Shown here: in pieces, positions 51,049-59,075 of the stretch
How the letters are laid out: each line of letters opens with the position of its first letter
How positions within the stretch are numbered: the stretch's first letter is position 1
Assembly: GCA_964482235.1 (NCBI GenBank)
Contig: CAYZWU010000031.1
Span: 4,803-68,802 of the forward strand
From: CAYZWU01 sp964482235
GTDB lineage: Bacteria; Planctomycetota; B15-G4; CAYZWU01
DNA length: 64,000 bases
Direction of reading: 5' to 3'
Notes under the pieces: generated by a model
What the model saw: the letters and a program-made list of their open reading frames with translations, nothing else
The model's database searches: none
Told to the model about the DNA's origin: nothing
Program-made: the position numbers and the translations under genes

Positions 51049-52722
51049 ATGTCATCGTCATTCAAGGTCGTTGTTGTGGGTGGAGTCGCCGCGGGAATGA
51101 AAGCAGCATGCAAGACCGCCCGTCTCCGACCCGATGCGGAAATCGTTGTCATCGAGAGAGGAGACCTGATCTCCTATTCGGGCTGCGGGCTTCCCTATTT
51201 CATCTCCGGCGTGGTGCACAAGAGAGAGGAGCTGTACAGCACACCGATCGGCGTCGAGAGGAACGCCGGTTTTTTCGAGAACGTGAAGAATGTCAAGGTC
51301 CTCACGCGTCACGAGGCCGTGAAGATCGACCGCGCCGAGAAGAGCCTGGAGATCAGGAATCTCGACGACGGCAGCACCAGGTCGATCCCCTACGACAAGC
51401 TCGTTCTCGGGACCGGAGCCGTTCCCGTGGTTCCGCCGGTCCCGGGTCATGATCTCGGCAATGTCTTCACGGTGAAGCAGGTCGAGGATGCGGACAGGAT
51501 CAGCTCGAATGTCGAGAAGGACTCGCTGAGAAAGGCGGTCATCGTCGGCGGAGGCCTGATCGGCGTGGAGATGGCCGAGTGCCTGGCCGACCTGGCCATG
51601 GACGTGACCGTCGTCGAGATGCTGCCCCAGATCCTGCCCATGCTCGATCCGGAGATCGCGCTTCTCGTGCAGAATCACCTGGACGAGCAGGGGGTCACCG
51701 TGAGCACGGGCTCGGCCGTGACGGCGCTCGAGGGAGAAGGGGGACGCGTGACCGCCGTCAAGTGCGGCGACAGGTCCTTCGAGGCGGACCTGGTGATCTT
51801 CGCTATCGGCGTTCGGCCCGCCTCGGACCTGGCCAGGGAGGCGGGTCTCGACATCGGCCCCTTCGGCGGTATCCGCGTGGACGATCGCATGTGCACCTCG
51901 GATCCGGACATCTATGCGGCCGGCGACTGCGTGGAGGCGATCCACCTCGTCACCGGGAAGCCGGCCTACGTTCCTCTCGGTTCCACGGCCAACAAGCAGG
52001 GGCGCGTGGCTGCCAAAAATCTCTGCGGAGAGGAGGACACCTTCCAGGGAATCATCGGCAGCGCCGTGGTGAAGATCTGCGACTTCAACGTGGCCCGCAC
52101 CGGACTGTCGGAGAGGGAGGCTTTCGATGCCGGCCTCGAGCCGATCGCCTGCCTCTGCCCGGCTCCGGACAAGACGCACTTCTTTCCCGGAGCGAACCCG
52201 GTGCTGCTGAAGCTCGTGGCCGATCGGAACACGGGACGGCTCCTGGGCGCCCAGGCCGTGGGACCGGGAGATGTATCCAAGAGGGTCGATTCGGTTGTTC
52301 CCGCCATCACTGCAGGCATGACCGTGGAGCAGGTGTCCAAGCTGGATCTCTGCTATGCGCCTCCTTACGCCTCCGCCATGGACAACGTGATCACCGCGGC
52401 GAATGTCCTCCGCAACAAGATGGAAGGGCGTATGAACGGGATACCGGCGGCCGAGGTGAGGGAGAAGCTCGAAAAGGGCGAGGATTTCTTCTTCCTCGAT
52501 GCGCGCAGCCCCGGTGAGGTGGCGGAGAAGGCGATCACGGGCGCCACGAACATTCCGCTCGGCAAGCTGAGATCCGCTCTCGACGAGGTGCCGGCCGACA
52601 AGCCCGTTGTCTGCTTCTGCGCTCTCTCGCTGAGGGGGTACGAGGCGGCGCTGATTCTCGAAGCCGCCGGACGTTCCGATGTGACGGTGATGGACGGCGG
52701 GGTGGCCATGTGGCCCTACTAG
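51049..52722 (+). CDS. CoA-disulfide reductase-type flavoprotein fused to rhodanese
   Basis: A 557-aa FAD/NAD(P)H-dependent oxidoreductase with a C-terminal rhodanese domain. The first 450 residues have VVVVGGVAAGMKAA (FAD), the redox Cys in SYSGCGLPYF (C46), VIVGGGLIGVEMAE (NAD site) and IYAAGDCVEA. The single-cysteine arrangement is that of CoA-disulfide reductases and NADH oxidases, not of two-cysteine reductases. Residues ~460-557 are rhodanese-like with C524 in CALSLRGYEA as active-site candidate. Such fusions reduce CoA or glutathione persulfides, polysulfides or CoA disulfide. GGGAGG lies 5 bases before the ATG. A sulfur/thiol homeostasis role is inferred. Confidence 0.9.
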   Translation: MSSSFKVVVVGGVAAGMKAACKTARLRPDAEIVVIERGDLISYSGCGLPYFISGVVHKREELYSTPIGVERNAGFFENVKNVKVLTRHEAVKIDRAEKSLEIRNLDDGSTRSIPYDKLVLGTGAVPVVPPVPGHDLGNVFTVKQVEDADRISSNVEKDSLRKAVIVGGGLIGVEMAECLADLAMDVTVVEMLPQILPMLDPEIALLVQNHLDEQGVTVSTGSAVTALEGEGGRVTAVKCGDRSFEADLVIFAIGVRPASDLAREAGLDIGPFGGIRVDDRMCTSDPDIYAAGDCVEAIHLVTGKPAYVPLGSTANKQGRVAAKNLCGEEDTFQGIIGSAVVKICDFNVARTGLSEREAFDAGLEPIACLCPAPDKTHFFPGANPVLLKLVADRNTGRLLGAQAVGPGDVSKRVDSVVPAITAGMTVEQVSKLDLCYAPPYASAMDNVITAANVLRNKMEGRMNGIPAAEVREKLEKGEDFFFLDARSPGEVAEKAITGATNIPLGKLRSALDEVPADKPVVCFCALSLRGYEAALILEAAGRSDVTVMDGGVAMWPY

Positions 52723-52742
52723 ACCACGCGGGGAGGATAGGA

Positions 52743-53642
52743 ATGACGGAAAAAGGGGAGCGGGCGGGACCCCGCTGCCAGGCCGGAGAGATCTGGACGC
52801 TGGGAAAGGGGAAGGAGCTTCTCCTTCATGGCCGCCCCCGCATCATGGGGGTGCTGAACGTCACGCCCGACTCGTTCTCCGACGGAGGCCGGTGGCTCGA
52901 TCCCGGGAATGCCGTCGCGCATGGCCTCGAGATGGAGCAGCTGGGAGCCGATATCATCGACGTGGGCGGGGAGTCCACGCGCCCCGGCTCCCGCCCTGTC
53001 GCTCCCGACGAGGAGATCAGGCGCACCGTCCCAATCGTGGCCGAGCTGGCGCGGAAGGTGAAGATCCCGATCTCGATCGACACCAGGCGGTCCGAGGTGG
53101 CCGAGGCGGCTCTCGACTCCGGTGCCGTGGTGATCAACGATGTATCCGGATTCACCTTCGATGAGAGGATGCCCGATGTCGCTGCCCGGAGCCGGGCCGG
53201 CCTGGTGGTGATGCACAGCCGCGGCGAGCCCCGCACCATGCAGGAGAATCCCCTGTACGACGACACCGTTGCCGAGGTGAAGAAGGAACTGCTCGAGAGG
53301 GTTCGGCCGCTTCTCGATGCCGGCGTGGACCGGTCGGCGATTGTTTTCGATCCGGGGATCGGCTTCGCCAAGACGTTCGAGGACAACCTCCTGATCCTGG
53401 CCGGGATCGAGCCGCTCGGGGAACTCGGCTATCCTCTTCTCGTCGGCTGTTCGCGGAAGTCGTTTCTCGGCGCCATCTGCAATCGCGAGGCCCCGGACCG
53501 CCTGATCGAGACGGTGGCCACCTCGGTGATCGCAGCTCTCTCCGGCTGCCGGATCATCAGGGTGCACGATGTGGAGGAGAACCGTCGGGCTCTCGATGTC
53601 GTCCAGGCCGTGCTGGAGGCAGGTGCCGCAAAGGGCAGTTGA
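52743..53642 (+). CDS. folP: dihydropteroate synthase
   Basis: A 299-aa TIM-barrel enzyme that condenses the pterin pyrophosphate with p-aminobenzoate in folate synthesis. Diagnostic segments are IMGVLNVTPDSFSDGGRW, DVGGESTRPGSRPV, SIDTRRSEVAEAAL, VINDVSGF, DPGIGFAKTFEDNL and LVGCSRKSFLG. It has a ~40-residue N-terminal extension compared with the shortest family members. ATG 52743 is preceded by GGGAGG; the ATG 11 codons earlier overlaps the upstream gene. It is upstream of cdaA, a common neighbour order. Confidence 0.96.
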   Translation: MTEKGERAGPRCQAGEIWTLGKGKELLLHGRPRIMGVLNVTPDSFSDGGRWLDPGNAVAHGLEMEQLGADIIDVGGESTRPGSRPVAPDEEIRRTVPIVAELARKVKIPISIDTRRSEVAEAALDSGAVVINDVSGFTFDERMPDVAARSRAGLVVMHSRGEPRTMQENPLYDDTVAEVKKELLERVRPLLDAGVDRSAIVFDPGIGFAKTFEDNLLILAGIEPLGELGYPLLVGCSRKSFLGAICNREAPDRLIETVATSVIAALSGCRIIRVHDVEENRRALDVVQAVLEAGAAKGS

Positions 53643-53701
53643 ATACGAAGATCCCGCTGTCCGGTCTTTTGAGTGGAATCCGAAGGGAAATATCCCATAA
53701 T

Positions 53702-53758
53702 CGTGACGGCATGCACCTGCCGGCCCCGGCTGGCAGGTGCGGCCGTGAATTCGTCACG
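53702..53758. promoter_or_regulatory. compound hairpin between folP and cdaA
   Basis: A perfect 9-base stem GCACCTGCC/GGCAGGTGC (53713-53721 and 53732-53740) with a 10-base loop is nested in outer pairs GGC/GCC and CGTGACG/CGTCACG (53702-53708 and 53752-53758). No T-tract follows on either strand. It may be a regulatory RNA fold or an mRNA stability element for the cdaA transcript. Confidence 0.5.
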
Positions 53759-53826
53759 TTCGAAGTGCAGCTGATCTGATGGCGGCGTGCCGGCTCGGTC
53801 CGCCGGATCAACGAGCGGGAACCTGC

Positions 53827-54639
53827 ATGCGGAACTTCTTCAACGATATCATGGGGATGACTGTGCTGCAGCTCTTCGAAGCTGCGGTGGAGATCCTCAT
53901 CTTCGCCCTGGTCTTCTACGTGATCCTCCGCTTCCTCCACGGATCTCGAGGACTCGGGATCATGAAGGGTGTGCTGGCCCTCGTCGCCGTCCTCCTGATG
54001 GCGCTCCTCATCTTCCAGTGGGAAGGAGTGGGTGGGGTCACCCTCCCGCGCATCAGCCTCGTGGCCGACACGTTCCTGACCGCCACGCTCCTCGCACTCG
54101 TCGTGGTCTTCCAGCCCGAGATCCGGCGCGGTCTTTCACGCTTGGGGGAGGTGGAGATCTTCTCCCGCACCGACGACTACAGCTACAGCCCTCTCGTTCA
54201 GGGGATCATCCGGCTGGCGCGCAAGCGGATCGGCGCGATCATCGTGATCGAGCGGTCGGTGGGGCTCAATTCCTACACCGAGGGAGGGGTCAAGGTGAAC
54301 TCGGAGATCAGCGCTCCGATCCTGGAGTCGATCTTCTTTCCGCGGTCGCCGCTCCACGACGGAGCCATCCTTGTGCGGCGCAACAGGATCTTTGCCGCCT
54401 CCTGTCTCATGCCCCTGAGCGAGAAGACCGACCTGCCATCGGAACTCGGAACGCGCCATCGCGCCGCCCTGGGGATCACCGAGGAGAGCGACGCCGTGGC
54501 CGTCGTCGTTTCTGAGGAGACGGGAAAGATCCGCGTTGCCTACAGAGGCGAGCTGATCCCTGCCCAGGACAGCCAGCAGCTCGAGGCGATCATGAACGAC
54601 ATCTTGCTGGAAGGCGCCGGCGGGGAGGAATCCCTGTGA
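53827..54639 (+). CDS. cdaA: membrane diadenylate cyclase CdaA (c-di-AMP synthase)
   Basis: A 270-aa CdaA-type cyclase that makes cyclic di-AMP from two ATP. Three N-terminal membrane helices (about 12-35, 42-64 and 78-95) precede the DAC domain (about 100-255). It has the DGA motif (178-180, in SPLHDGAI) and RHR motif (210-212, in GTRHRAALG), both needed for catalysis. The ATG at 53827 was chosen (GGGA upstream) because the longer reading frame begins in the structured leader. It overlaps the YbbR gene by GTGA, and glmM follows, giving the well-known cdaA-ybbR-glmM order in which YbbR (CdaR) and GlmM control the cyclase. Confidence 0.95.
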   Translation: MRNFFNDIMGMTVLQLFEAAVEILIFALVFYVILRFLHGSRGLGIMKGVLALVAVLLMALLIFQWEGVGGVTLPRISLVADTFLTATLLALVVVFQPEIRRGLSRLGEVEIFSRTDDYSYSPLVQGIIRLARKRIGAIIVIERSVGLNSYTEGGVKVNSEISAPILESIFFPRSPLHDGAILVRRNRIFAASCLMPLSEKTDLPSELGTRHRAALGITEESDAVAVVVSEETGKIRVAYRGELIPAQDSQQLEAIMNDILLEGAGGEESL

Positions 54640-55757
54640 AGAAAGGAACCTCCCTGACAACAGTGAAGAGAGCCGTTCGCAGGGATATCGGCCGTATCTT
54701 CATGGCCATCTTCCTGGCTATCCTCGTCTGGGTCTACGTGGCGCAGAAGGTGGTCAACAGCCGGGTCTACAGCCTGAACATCCGCGTGGTCACCGGAATC
54801 GACAGCTATCACGAGGAGGTCAACAGGGGGGGAGACACCTTCTTCATCATCCTGCCCGAGAGCCTGATGGAGCTGAGCGGGCCCGACGACAGGACGCTTC
54901 ACGTGACGCTGTCCGGACCGGAAGAGAGGCTGCCCAAGGGGACCTACAGGCTGACGGGCCGCTACGAGATCACGGTGCAGCAGCACATGCAGAGCAAGGA
55001 CAGGAGATCGATCACCGTCAACCTGGCCAGCGGCATGTTCGACGCCCTCCGCAAGGTCGAGGGGGTTCGGGCCTCGTTCAATCCACCGGAGATCCAGCTG
55101 CGGCTTGCCAGAAGGGAAAGCACCCAGATCCATCTCAGCGCGGAGAACAATCTCGTCGTGAAGGAGAAGCTGCCGGAGGATTCCTCGTTCAAATACTCGC
55201 CGGACGACGTTGACTTCGACCCGAATCCGGTGGAGATCTCGGGACCGGCTCCCGACATCCAGAAGATCCGGAGCGATCCTTCGATCTTCAAGCTGGGAGA
55301 GATCGATATCAGCAACGTCACAGGGAGCGACTATTCGAGGGACCTGAAGCCGTCGGCCAGCATGCTGACCAAGAAGGTGTCGCTCCTGACCCAGAACAAC
55401 GTGGTTCGCATGCGCCTGAATCTTCGCGAGAAGGAGATCGAGCGCGAGCTGAAAGGCGTTCCTCTTGTGCTGCTGAGAAAAACTTCGCCTCTCGGACAGG
55501 TGGTTCAGGAGAAGCTGACTCCCGATTCCGAGGTTGTGGACCTGGTGCTGCGAGGTCCCGAAGCCCTGCTCCGCAGGTTGTCGGAGGCCCAGCTCCGCGA
55601 GATCTTCATGCCCGTGGTGGATGCCAGGAACATGACCCAGGACATCGATAACCTGCCCATCAAGGTGAAGTGCTCCGATGACTACAGGGAGATCCGCGTC
55701 GAGGTGAAGGGGTCGGGTGTCATGACCTTGAGCCGGGAGACGGTGGAAAACAAGTAA
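54636..55757 (+). CDS. cdaR: YbbR-domain protein, CdaA regulator
   Basis: A 373-aa protein with one N-terminal membrane helix (about 20-35, IFMAIFLAILVWVYVAQKV) and extracytoplasmic YbbR-type beta repeats. Recognisable repeats run from about 45 to 365 (for example the VEISGPAPDIQKIRS stretch). YbbR/CdaR proteins bind and modulate CdaA across the membrane. GTG start overlapping the cdaA stop, with GGGGAGG upstream. The sequence of individual repeats is diverged, as is usual for the family, so the family assignment rests partly on its place between cdaA and glmM. Confidence 0.83.
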   Translation: MKKGTSLTTVKRAVRRDIGRIFMAIFLAILVWVYVAQKVVNSRVYSLNIRVVTGIDSYHEEVNRGGDTFFIILPESLMELSGPDDRTLHVTLSGPEERLPKGTYRLTGRYEITVQQHMQSKDRRSITVNLASGMFDALRKVEGVRASFNPPEIQLRLARRESTQIHLSAENNLVVKEKLPEDSSFKYSPDDVDFDPNPVEISGPAPDIQKIRSDPSIFKLGEIDISNVTGSDYSRDLKPSASMLTKKVSLLTQNNVVRMRLNLREKEIERELKGVPLVLLRKTSPLGQVVQEKLTPDSEVVDLVLRGPEALLRRLSEAQLREIFMPVVDARNMTQDIDNLPIKVKCSDDYREIRVEVKGSGVMTLSRETVENK

Positions 55758-55813
55758 GGGCGGCTGTCCATCCGGCTCGGATCGCAACAGAGAACCACGT
55801 GAGGGAATCGAAG

Positions 55814-57187
55814 ATGGCGGGAAAATATTTCGGTACCGACGGGATCAGGGACGAAGCCAACACCGGCAATTTGACAGTAGCGAAGATCGTCCGGGTGGCC
55901 CAGAGCCTGGGAGTGATCCTTCAGGCGCAGGCCGATTCGGGAGGCGACAGAGCCGGCAAGCCGAAGGTGGGGATCGCAGCGGACACCAGGATCTCGAAGG
56001 ACATGATCCGGTCCGCCCTCTGCGCCGGGTTGAATTCGATGGGGGTCAATGCCATCGATTTCGGCGTGCTCCCCACTCCGGGCCTGGCATACCTCACACC
56101 GAAGAGAAGCCTCGACCTGGGGATCATGATCTCGGCTTCCCACAATCCGATGGAGGACAACGGCATCAAGGTGTTCGGCAGCGACGGGGGCAAGCTGTCC
56201 GGCGATCTGGAATATCTTCTGGAAGAACAGATCGATTGCGGCGAGCTTCGAACGGACCTCTTCCTGGGAGGCAAGGTCGGCACGGTCCGGTCCGATCCCA
56301 CGGGTATCGACGAGTACGTGTCGAGCCTGGTCAACGCCTTCGATCCCCACATGCTCAAGAACACCACGGTGGCCCTGGACTGCGCCAACGGGGCGACCTG
56401 GAAGGCGGCGCCCGAAGTGTTCTCCCGCCTGGGAGCAAGGATCAACGTGATGGCCAACGCCCCGACGGGGACCAATATCAACGAGAAGTGCGGTTCGGTC
56501 CATCCCGGGGCGCTCTGCGAGCTCGTGACCACGGAAAAGTGCGACATCGGTGTGGCCCTCGACGGCGACGGCGACAGGAGCATCTTCGTCGATTCCAGGG
56601 GAGATGTGGTGAACGGCGATGCGGTGATGGCTTCCCTCGGGATCAGGATGAAGGAGAAGGGCACGCTCGCCCATGACACCGTGATCGCCACCGTGATGAG
56701 CAACATCGGTCTCGATGTGGCCCTCCGCGAGCACGGGATCGGTCTCGAGCGGACACCGGTCGGGGACCGCCACGTGACGGAGCGCCTCAGAAGCGGCGGG
56801 TTCTCCCTCGGCGGCGAGCAGTCGGGGCACATCATCTTCGGGTCGGAGATCAACTACACGGGCGACGGGATATTCACGTCGCTCAAGATGCTCGAGGCCA
56901 TGGTGGAGACAGGGCGGCCGGTGCACGAGATGACGGGGACCATGCGCAACTATCCTCAGGTCCTGATCAACGTCCCTGTTACGAGAAAACCACCCGTCGA
57001 GGAGCTTCACGAGGTGCTTGCCCGTGTGAAGGAAGCTGAAGAGGATCTGGGCGACGAGGGACGCGTCGTTCTCCGATACTCCGGTACGGAGAAGAAGATG
57101 CGCGTCATGACCGAAGGACCGGATTCCACGATGGTGGAGAGGCTGGCAGAGTCGATCGCGGATGCCGTCCGGGCGGAAATAGGATGA
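55814..57187 (+). CDS. glmM: phosphoglucosamine mutase
   Basis: A 457-aa alpha-D-phosphohexomutase converting glucosamine-6-phosphate to glucosamine-1-phosphate for UDP-GlcNAc, peptidoglycan and LPS. It has the start KYFGTDGIRDEAN, the phosphoserine loop ISASHNPMEDNGIK (S109), metal-binding DGDGDRSIF (about 245) and sugar-binding GGEQSGH. The closing RYSGTEKKMRVM phosphate-binding motif is also present. ATG 55814 has GAGGGA upstream; the GTG 5 codons before is an alternative. Its stop overlaps tsaB. In other bacteria GlmM inhibits CdaA directly, and the operon order here fits that. Confidence 0.97.
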   Translation: MAGKYFGTDGIRDEANTGNLTVAKIVRVAQSLGVILQAQADSGGDRAGKPKVGIAADTRISKDMIRSALCAGLNSMGVNAIDFGVLPTPGLAYLTPKRSLDLGIMISASHNPMEDNGIKVFGSDGGKLSGDLEYLLEEQIDCGELRTDLFLGGKVGTVRSDPTGIDEYVSSLVNAFDPHMLKNTTVALDCANGATWKAAPEVFSRLGARINVMANAPTGTNINEKCGSVHPGALCELVTTEKCDIGVALDGDGDRSIFVDSRGDVVNGDAVMASLGIRMKEKGTLAHDTVIATVMSNIGLDVALREHGIGLERTPVGDRHVTERLRSGGFSLGGEQSGHIIFGSEINYTGDGIFTSLKMLEAMVETGRPVHEMTGTMRNYPQVLINVPVTRKPPVEELHEVLARVKEAEEDLGDEGRVVLRYSGTEKKMRVMTEGPDSTMVERLAESIADAVRAEIG

Positions 57188-57891
57188 AGTCGGTTTTCCG
57201 TACCTTGTCGCTCGAAACGTCGTCAGCAGCCGGCACCGCGGCTCTGATGGAGGACGACTCACTGATCGAGCTGCATTCCATGGGCGAAGGCCTCAACCGG
57301 ACACGAGGCCTGGCCCGGATCGTTCGGGACCTTCTCTCCACCCACGAACTGGAACCAGGGGAAATCGATCTCCTTGCCGTCGGGCTCGGTCCCGGCTCCT
57401 ATACCGGGATCCGCGTCGCCGCAGCCTTTGCGCACGGTTTCTCCCAGGGAACAGGCTGCAACCTTCAGGGCGTCTGCTCCTTCGCGGCAGTGGCATCACG
57501 GGCCCTCGACCGTGAAAGCGGCGATCGGACGGTGCTCGTGACCGATGCGGCCGGCGGGCAAAAGGACGAGTGGTATGCCGCAGCTTTCCGGAAAGCAAAA
57601 ATAGGATTGGAAGAAATCGTCCCGCCGCAGGTCTTATCATGGACGGAGCTGCTGGAGAGGTTCGACTCGAAATGGCTGGCCGCAGGAAAGGGAGCGCCCC
57701 GTCTGAAGGAGATCCTGGGAGAAAAGGTGCAGACGCGCGAGGAGAAGGAGCCTGATGCCGGCGGTGTGGCGGTTCTTGCACGCGAGCTCTTCCTTTCGGG
57801 GAAGGACTGCCCGGCAGGCGGCCTCGCCCCCCTCTACCTGAGAAAGTCGAGCGCGGAGATCAACTGGTCCCTGAGAAAGAGGGAAGGCTGA
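57184..57891 (+). CDS. tsaB: tRNA threonylcarbamoyladenosine biosynthesis protein TsaB
   Basis: A 235-aa ASKHA-fold protein, non-catalytic partner of TsaD in making the t6A37 modification of ANN-decoding tRNAs. It has the N-terminal LSLETSSAAGTAAL, the diagnostic VGLGPGSYTGIRVAAAFAHG and TDAAGGQKDEWYAA, where family members usually read D-ARRGEVY. ATGA overlap with glmM indicates coupling. TsaC, TsaD and TsaE are not in this window. Confidence 0.93.
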   Translation: MKSVFRTLSLETSSAAGTAALMEDDSLIELHSMGEGLNRTRGLARIVRDLLSTHELEPGEIDLLAVGLGPGSYTGIRVAAAFAHGFSQGTGCNLQGVCSFAAVASRALDRESGDRTVLVTDAAGGQKDEWYAAAFRKAKIGLEEIVPPQVLSWTELLERFDSKWLAAGKGAPRLKEILGEKVQTREEKEPDAGGVAVLARELFLSGKDCPAGGLAPLYLRKSSAEINWSLRKREG

Positions 57892-57897
57892 TAGACG

Positions 57898-59040
57898 ATG
57901 TATTACTACAGGGCCTGGGCCGAAATCGATCTCGACGCCCTCACCCGCAACTTCGAGCGGATCGTGTCGCGCCTTCGGCCGGAAACGAAGGTGATGGCCG
58001 TGATCAAGGCAGATGCCTACGGCCACGGCGCCGTTCAGGTGGCGAAGCACCTCCAGGATCTCGGGGTCTGGGGATTCGGCGTTGGAGATTCGGCGGAAGC
58101 TCTCGACCTGCGCGAATCAGGCATCACCCTGCCCGTCCTGGTGCTCGGCGCCATCGTCGAGGGCGAGATCGAAAGGGTCATCGAGAACGGCATCTCCGTT
58201 TCGATCCACTCCCACAAGAGCGCCGAGCGTCTGAGCAGGGAGACGGCCCGTCACTCGCGGCGGCTGAAGGTCCATCTTCTCGTGGACACGGGGATGGGGC
58301 GCCTCGGCGTGCCTTGCGAGATGGCGGAAAGCCTGGCAAGGCAGATCGAGGCTTCACCCGGTCTGGACTTCGTCGGCGTGGGGACGCATTACGCCTCCAC
58401 CAACGATCCGGACGATCCGTACACCAGCCTGCAGCTCGGCCGGTTCAAGGAAGTGGCATCCACCCTCTCTCGCGCCGGGATCTACCCGGAGATCTACCAT
58501 GCATCCAACTCCGGGGCGATCTTCTCGTCCATCGCCGACCACCTCAACGTCGTGCGTCCGGGGATCGTGCTGTACGGGATACTGCCTTCTCCGGCCTTCG
58601 TGTCCGAGATCGAGCTGGATCCGGTGCTCTCCCTCAGGAGCCAGGTGGTCTTCATGAAGGATCTGCCGGCCGGGACGCCGCTGGGTTACAACTGCTCCTA
58701 CATCACGGAGAGAGCCACGCGCATCGCGACCTTGTCGATCGGCTACAACGACGGCTTTCCCTACAGGCTCACCGGCAAGGGGCGGGTTCTGATACGCGGA
58801 CAGTCGGCTCCCGTGGTCGGGGCCGTGACGATGGACTACATCATGGTTGATATCGGGCGCATTCCCGGTGTCAATGTGGGCGACATGGCCACGATCATCG
58901 GCTCCGACGGTGAGGAGTCGATCACCGTGGACGAGATCGCGGAAAGTGCGGGAACCATTCCCTACGAGGTCACCTGCTCCATCGGGAAGCGGGTTCGCCG
59001 CATCACGAGGAAAGCAAAGCCCGATTCCTCGGCGCCCTGA
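57898..59040 (+). CDS. alr: alanine racemase
   Basis: A 380-aa PLP enzyme interconverting L- and D-alanine for peptidoglycan. The PLP lysine is K37 in AVIKADAYGHG, and the second catalytic base is the Tyr in PLGYNCSYIT. Also present are HLLVDTGMGRLG, HASNSGAIF and GAVTMDYIMVDIG. The length is standard. It follows tsaB by 6 bases, so it is probably in the same transcript as glmM, linking two cell-wall precursor enzymes. Confidence 0.97.
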   Translation: MYYYRAWAEIDLDALTRNFERIVSRLRPETKVMAVIKADAYGHGAVQVAKHLQDLGVWGFGVGDSAEALDLRESGITLPVLVLGAIVEGEIERVIENGISVSIHSHKSAERLSRETARHSRRLKVHLLVDTGMGRLGVPCEMAESLARQIEASPGLDFVGVGTHYASTNDPDDPYTSLQLGRFKEVASTLSRAGIYPEIYHASNSGAIFSSIADHLNVVRPGIVLYGILPSPAFVSEIELDPVLSLRSQVVFMKDLPAGTPLGYNCSYITERATRIATLSIGYNDGFPYRLTGKGRVLIRGQSAPVVGAVTMDYIMVDIGRIPGVNVGDMATIIGSDGEESITVDEIAESAGTIPYEVTCSIGKRVRRITRKAKPDSSAP

Positions 59041-59075
59041 GATCGGATCGGGCTGTTCAAGATTGGGTGATCGGC

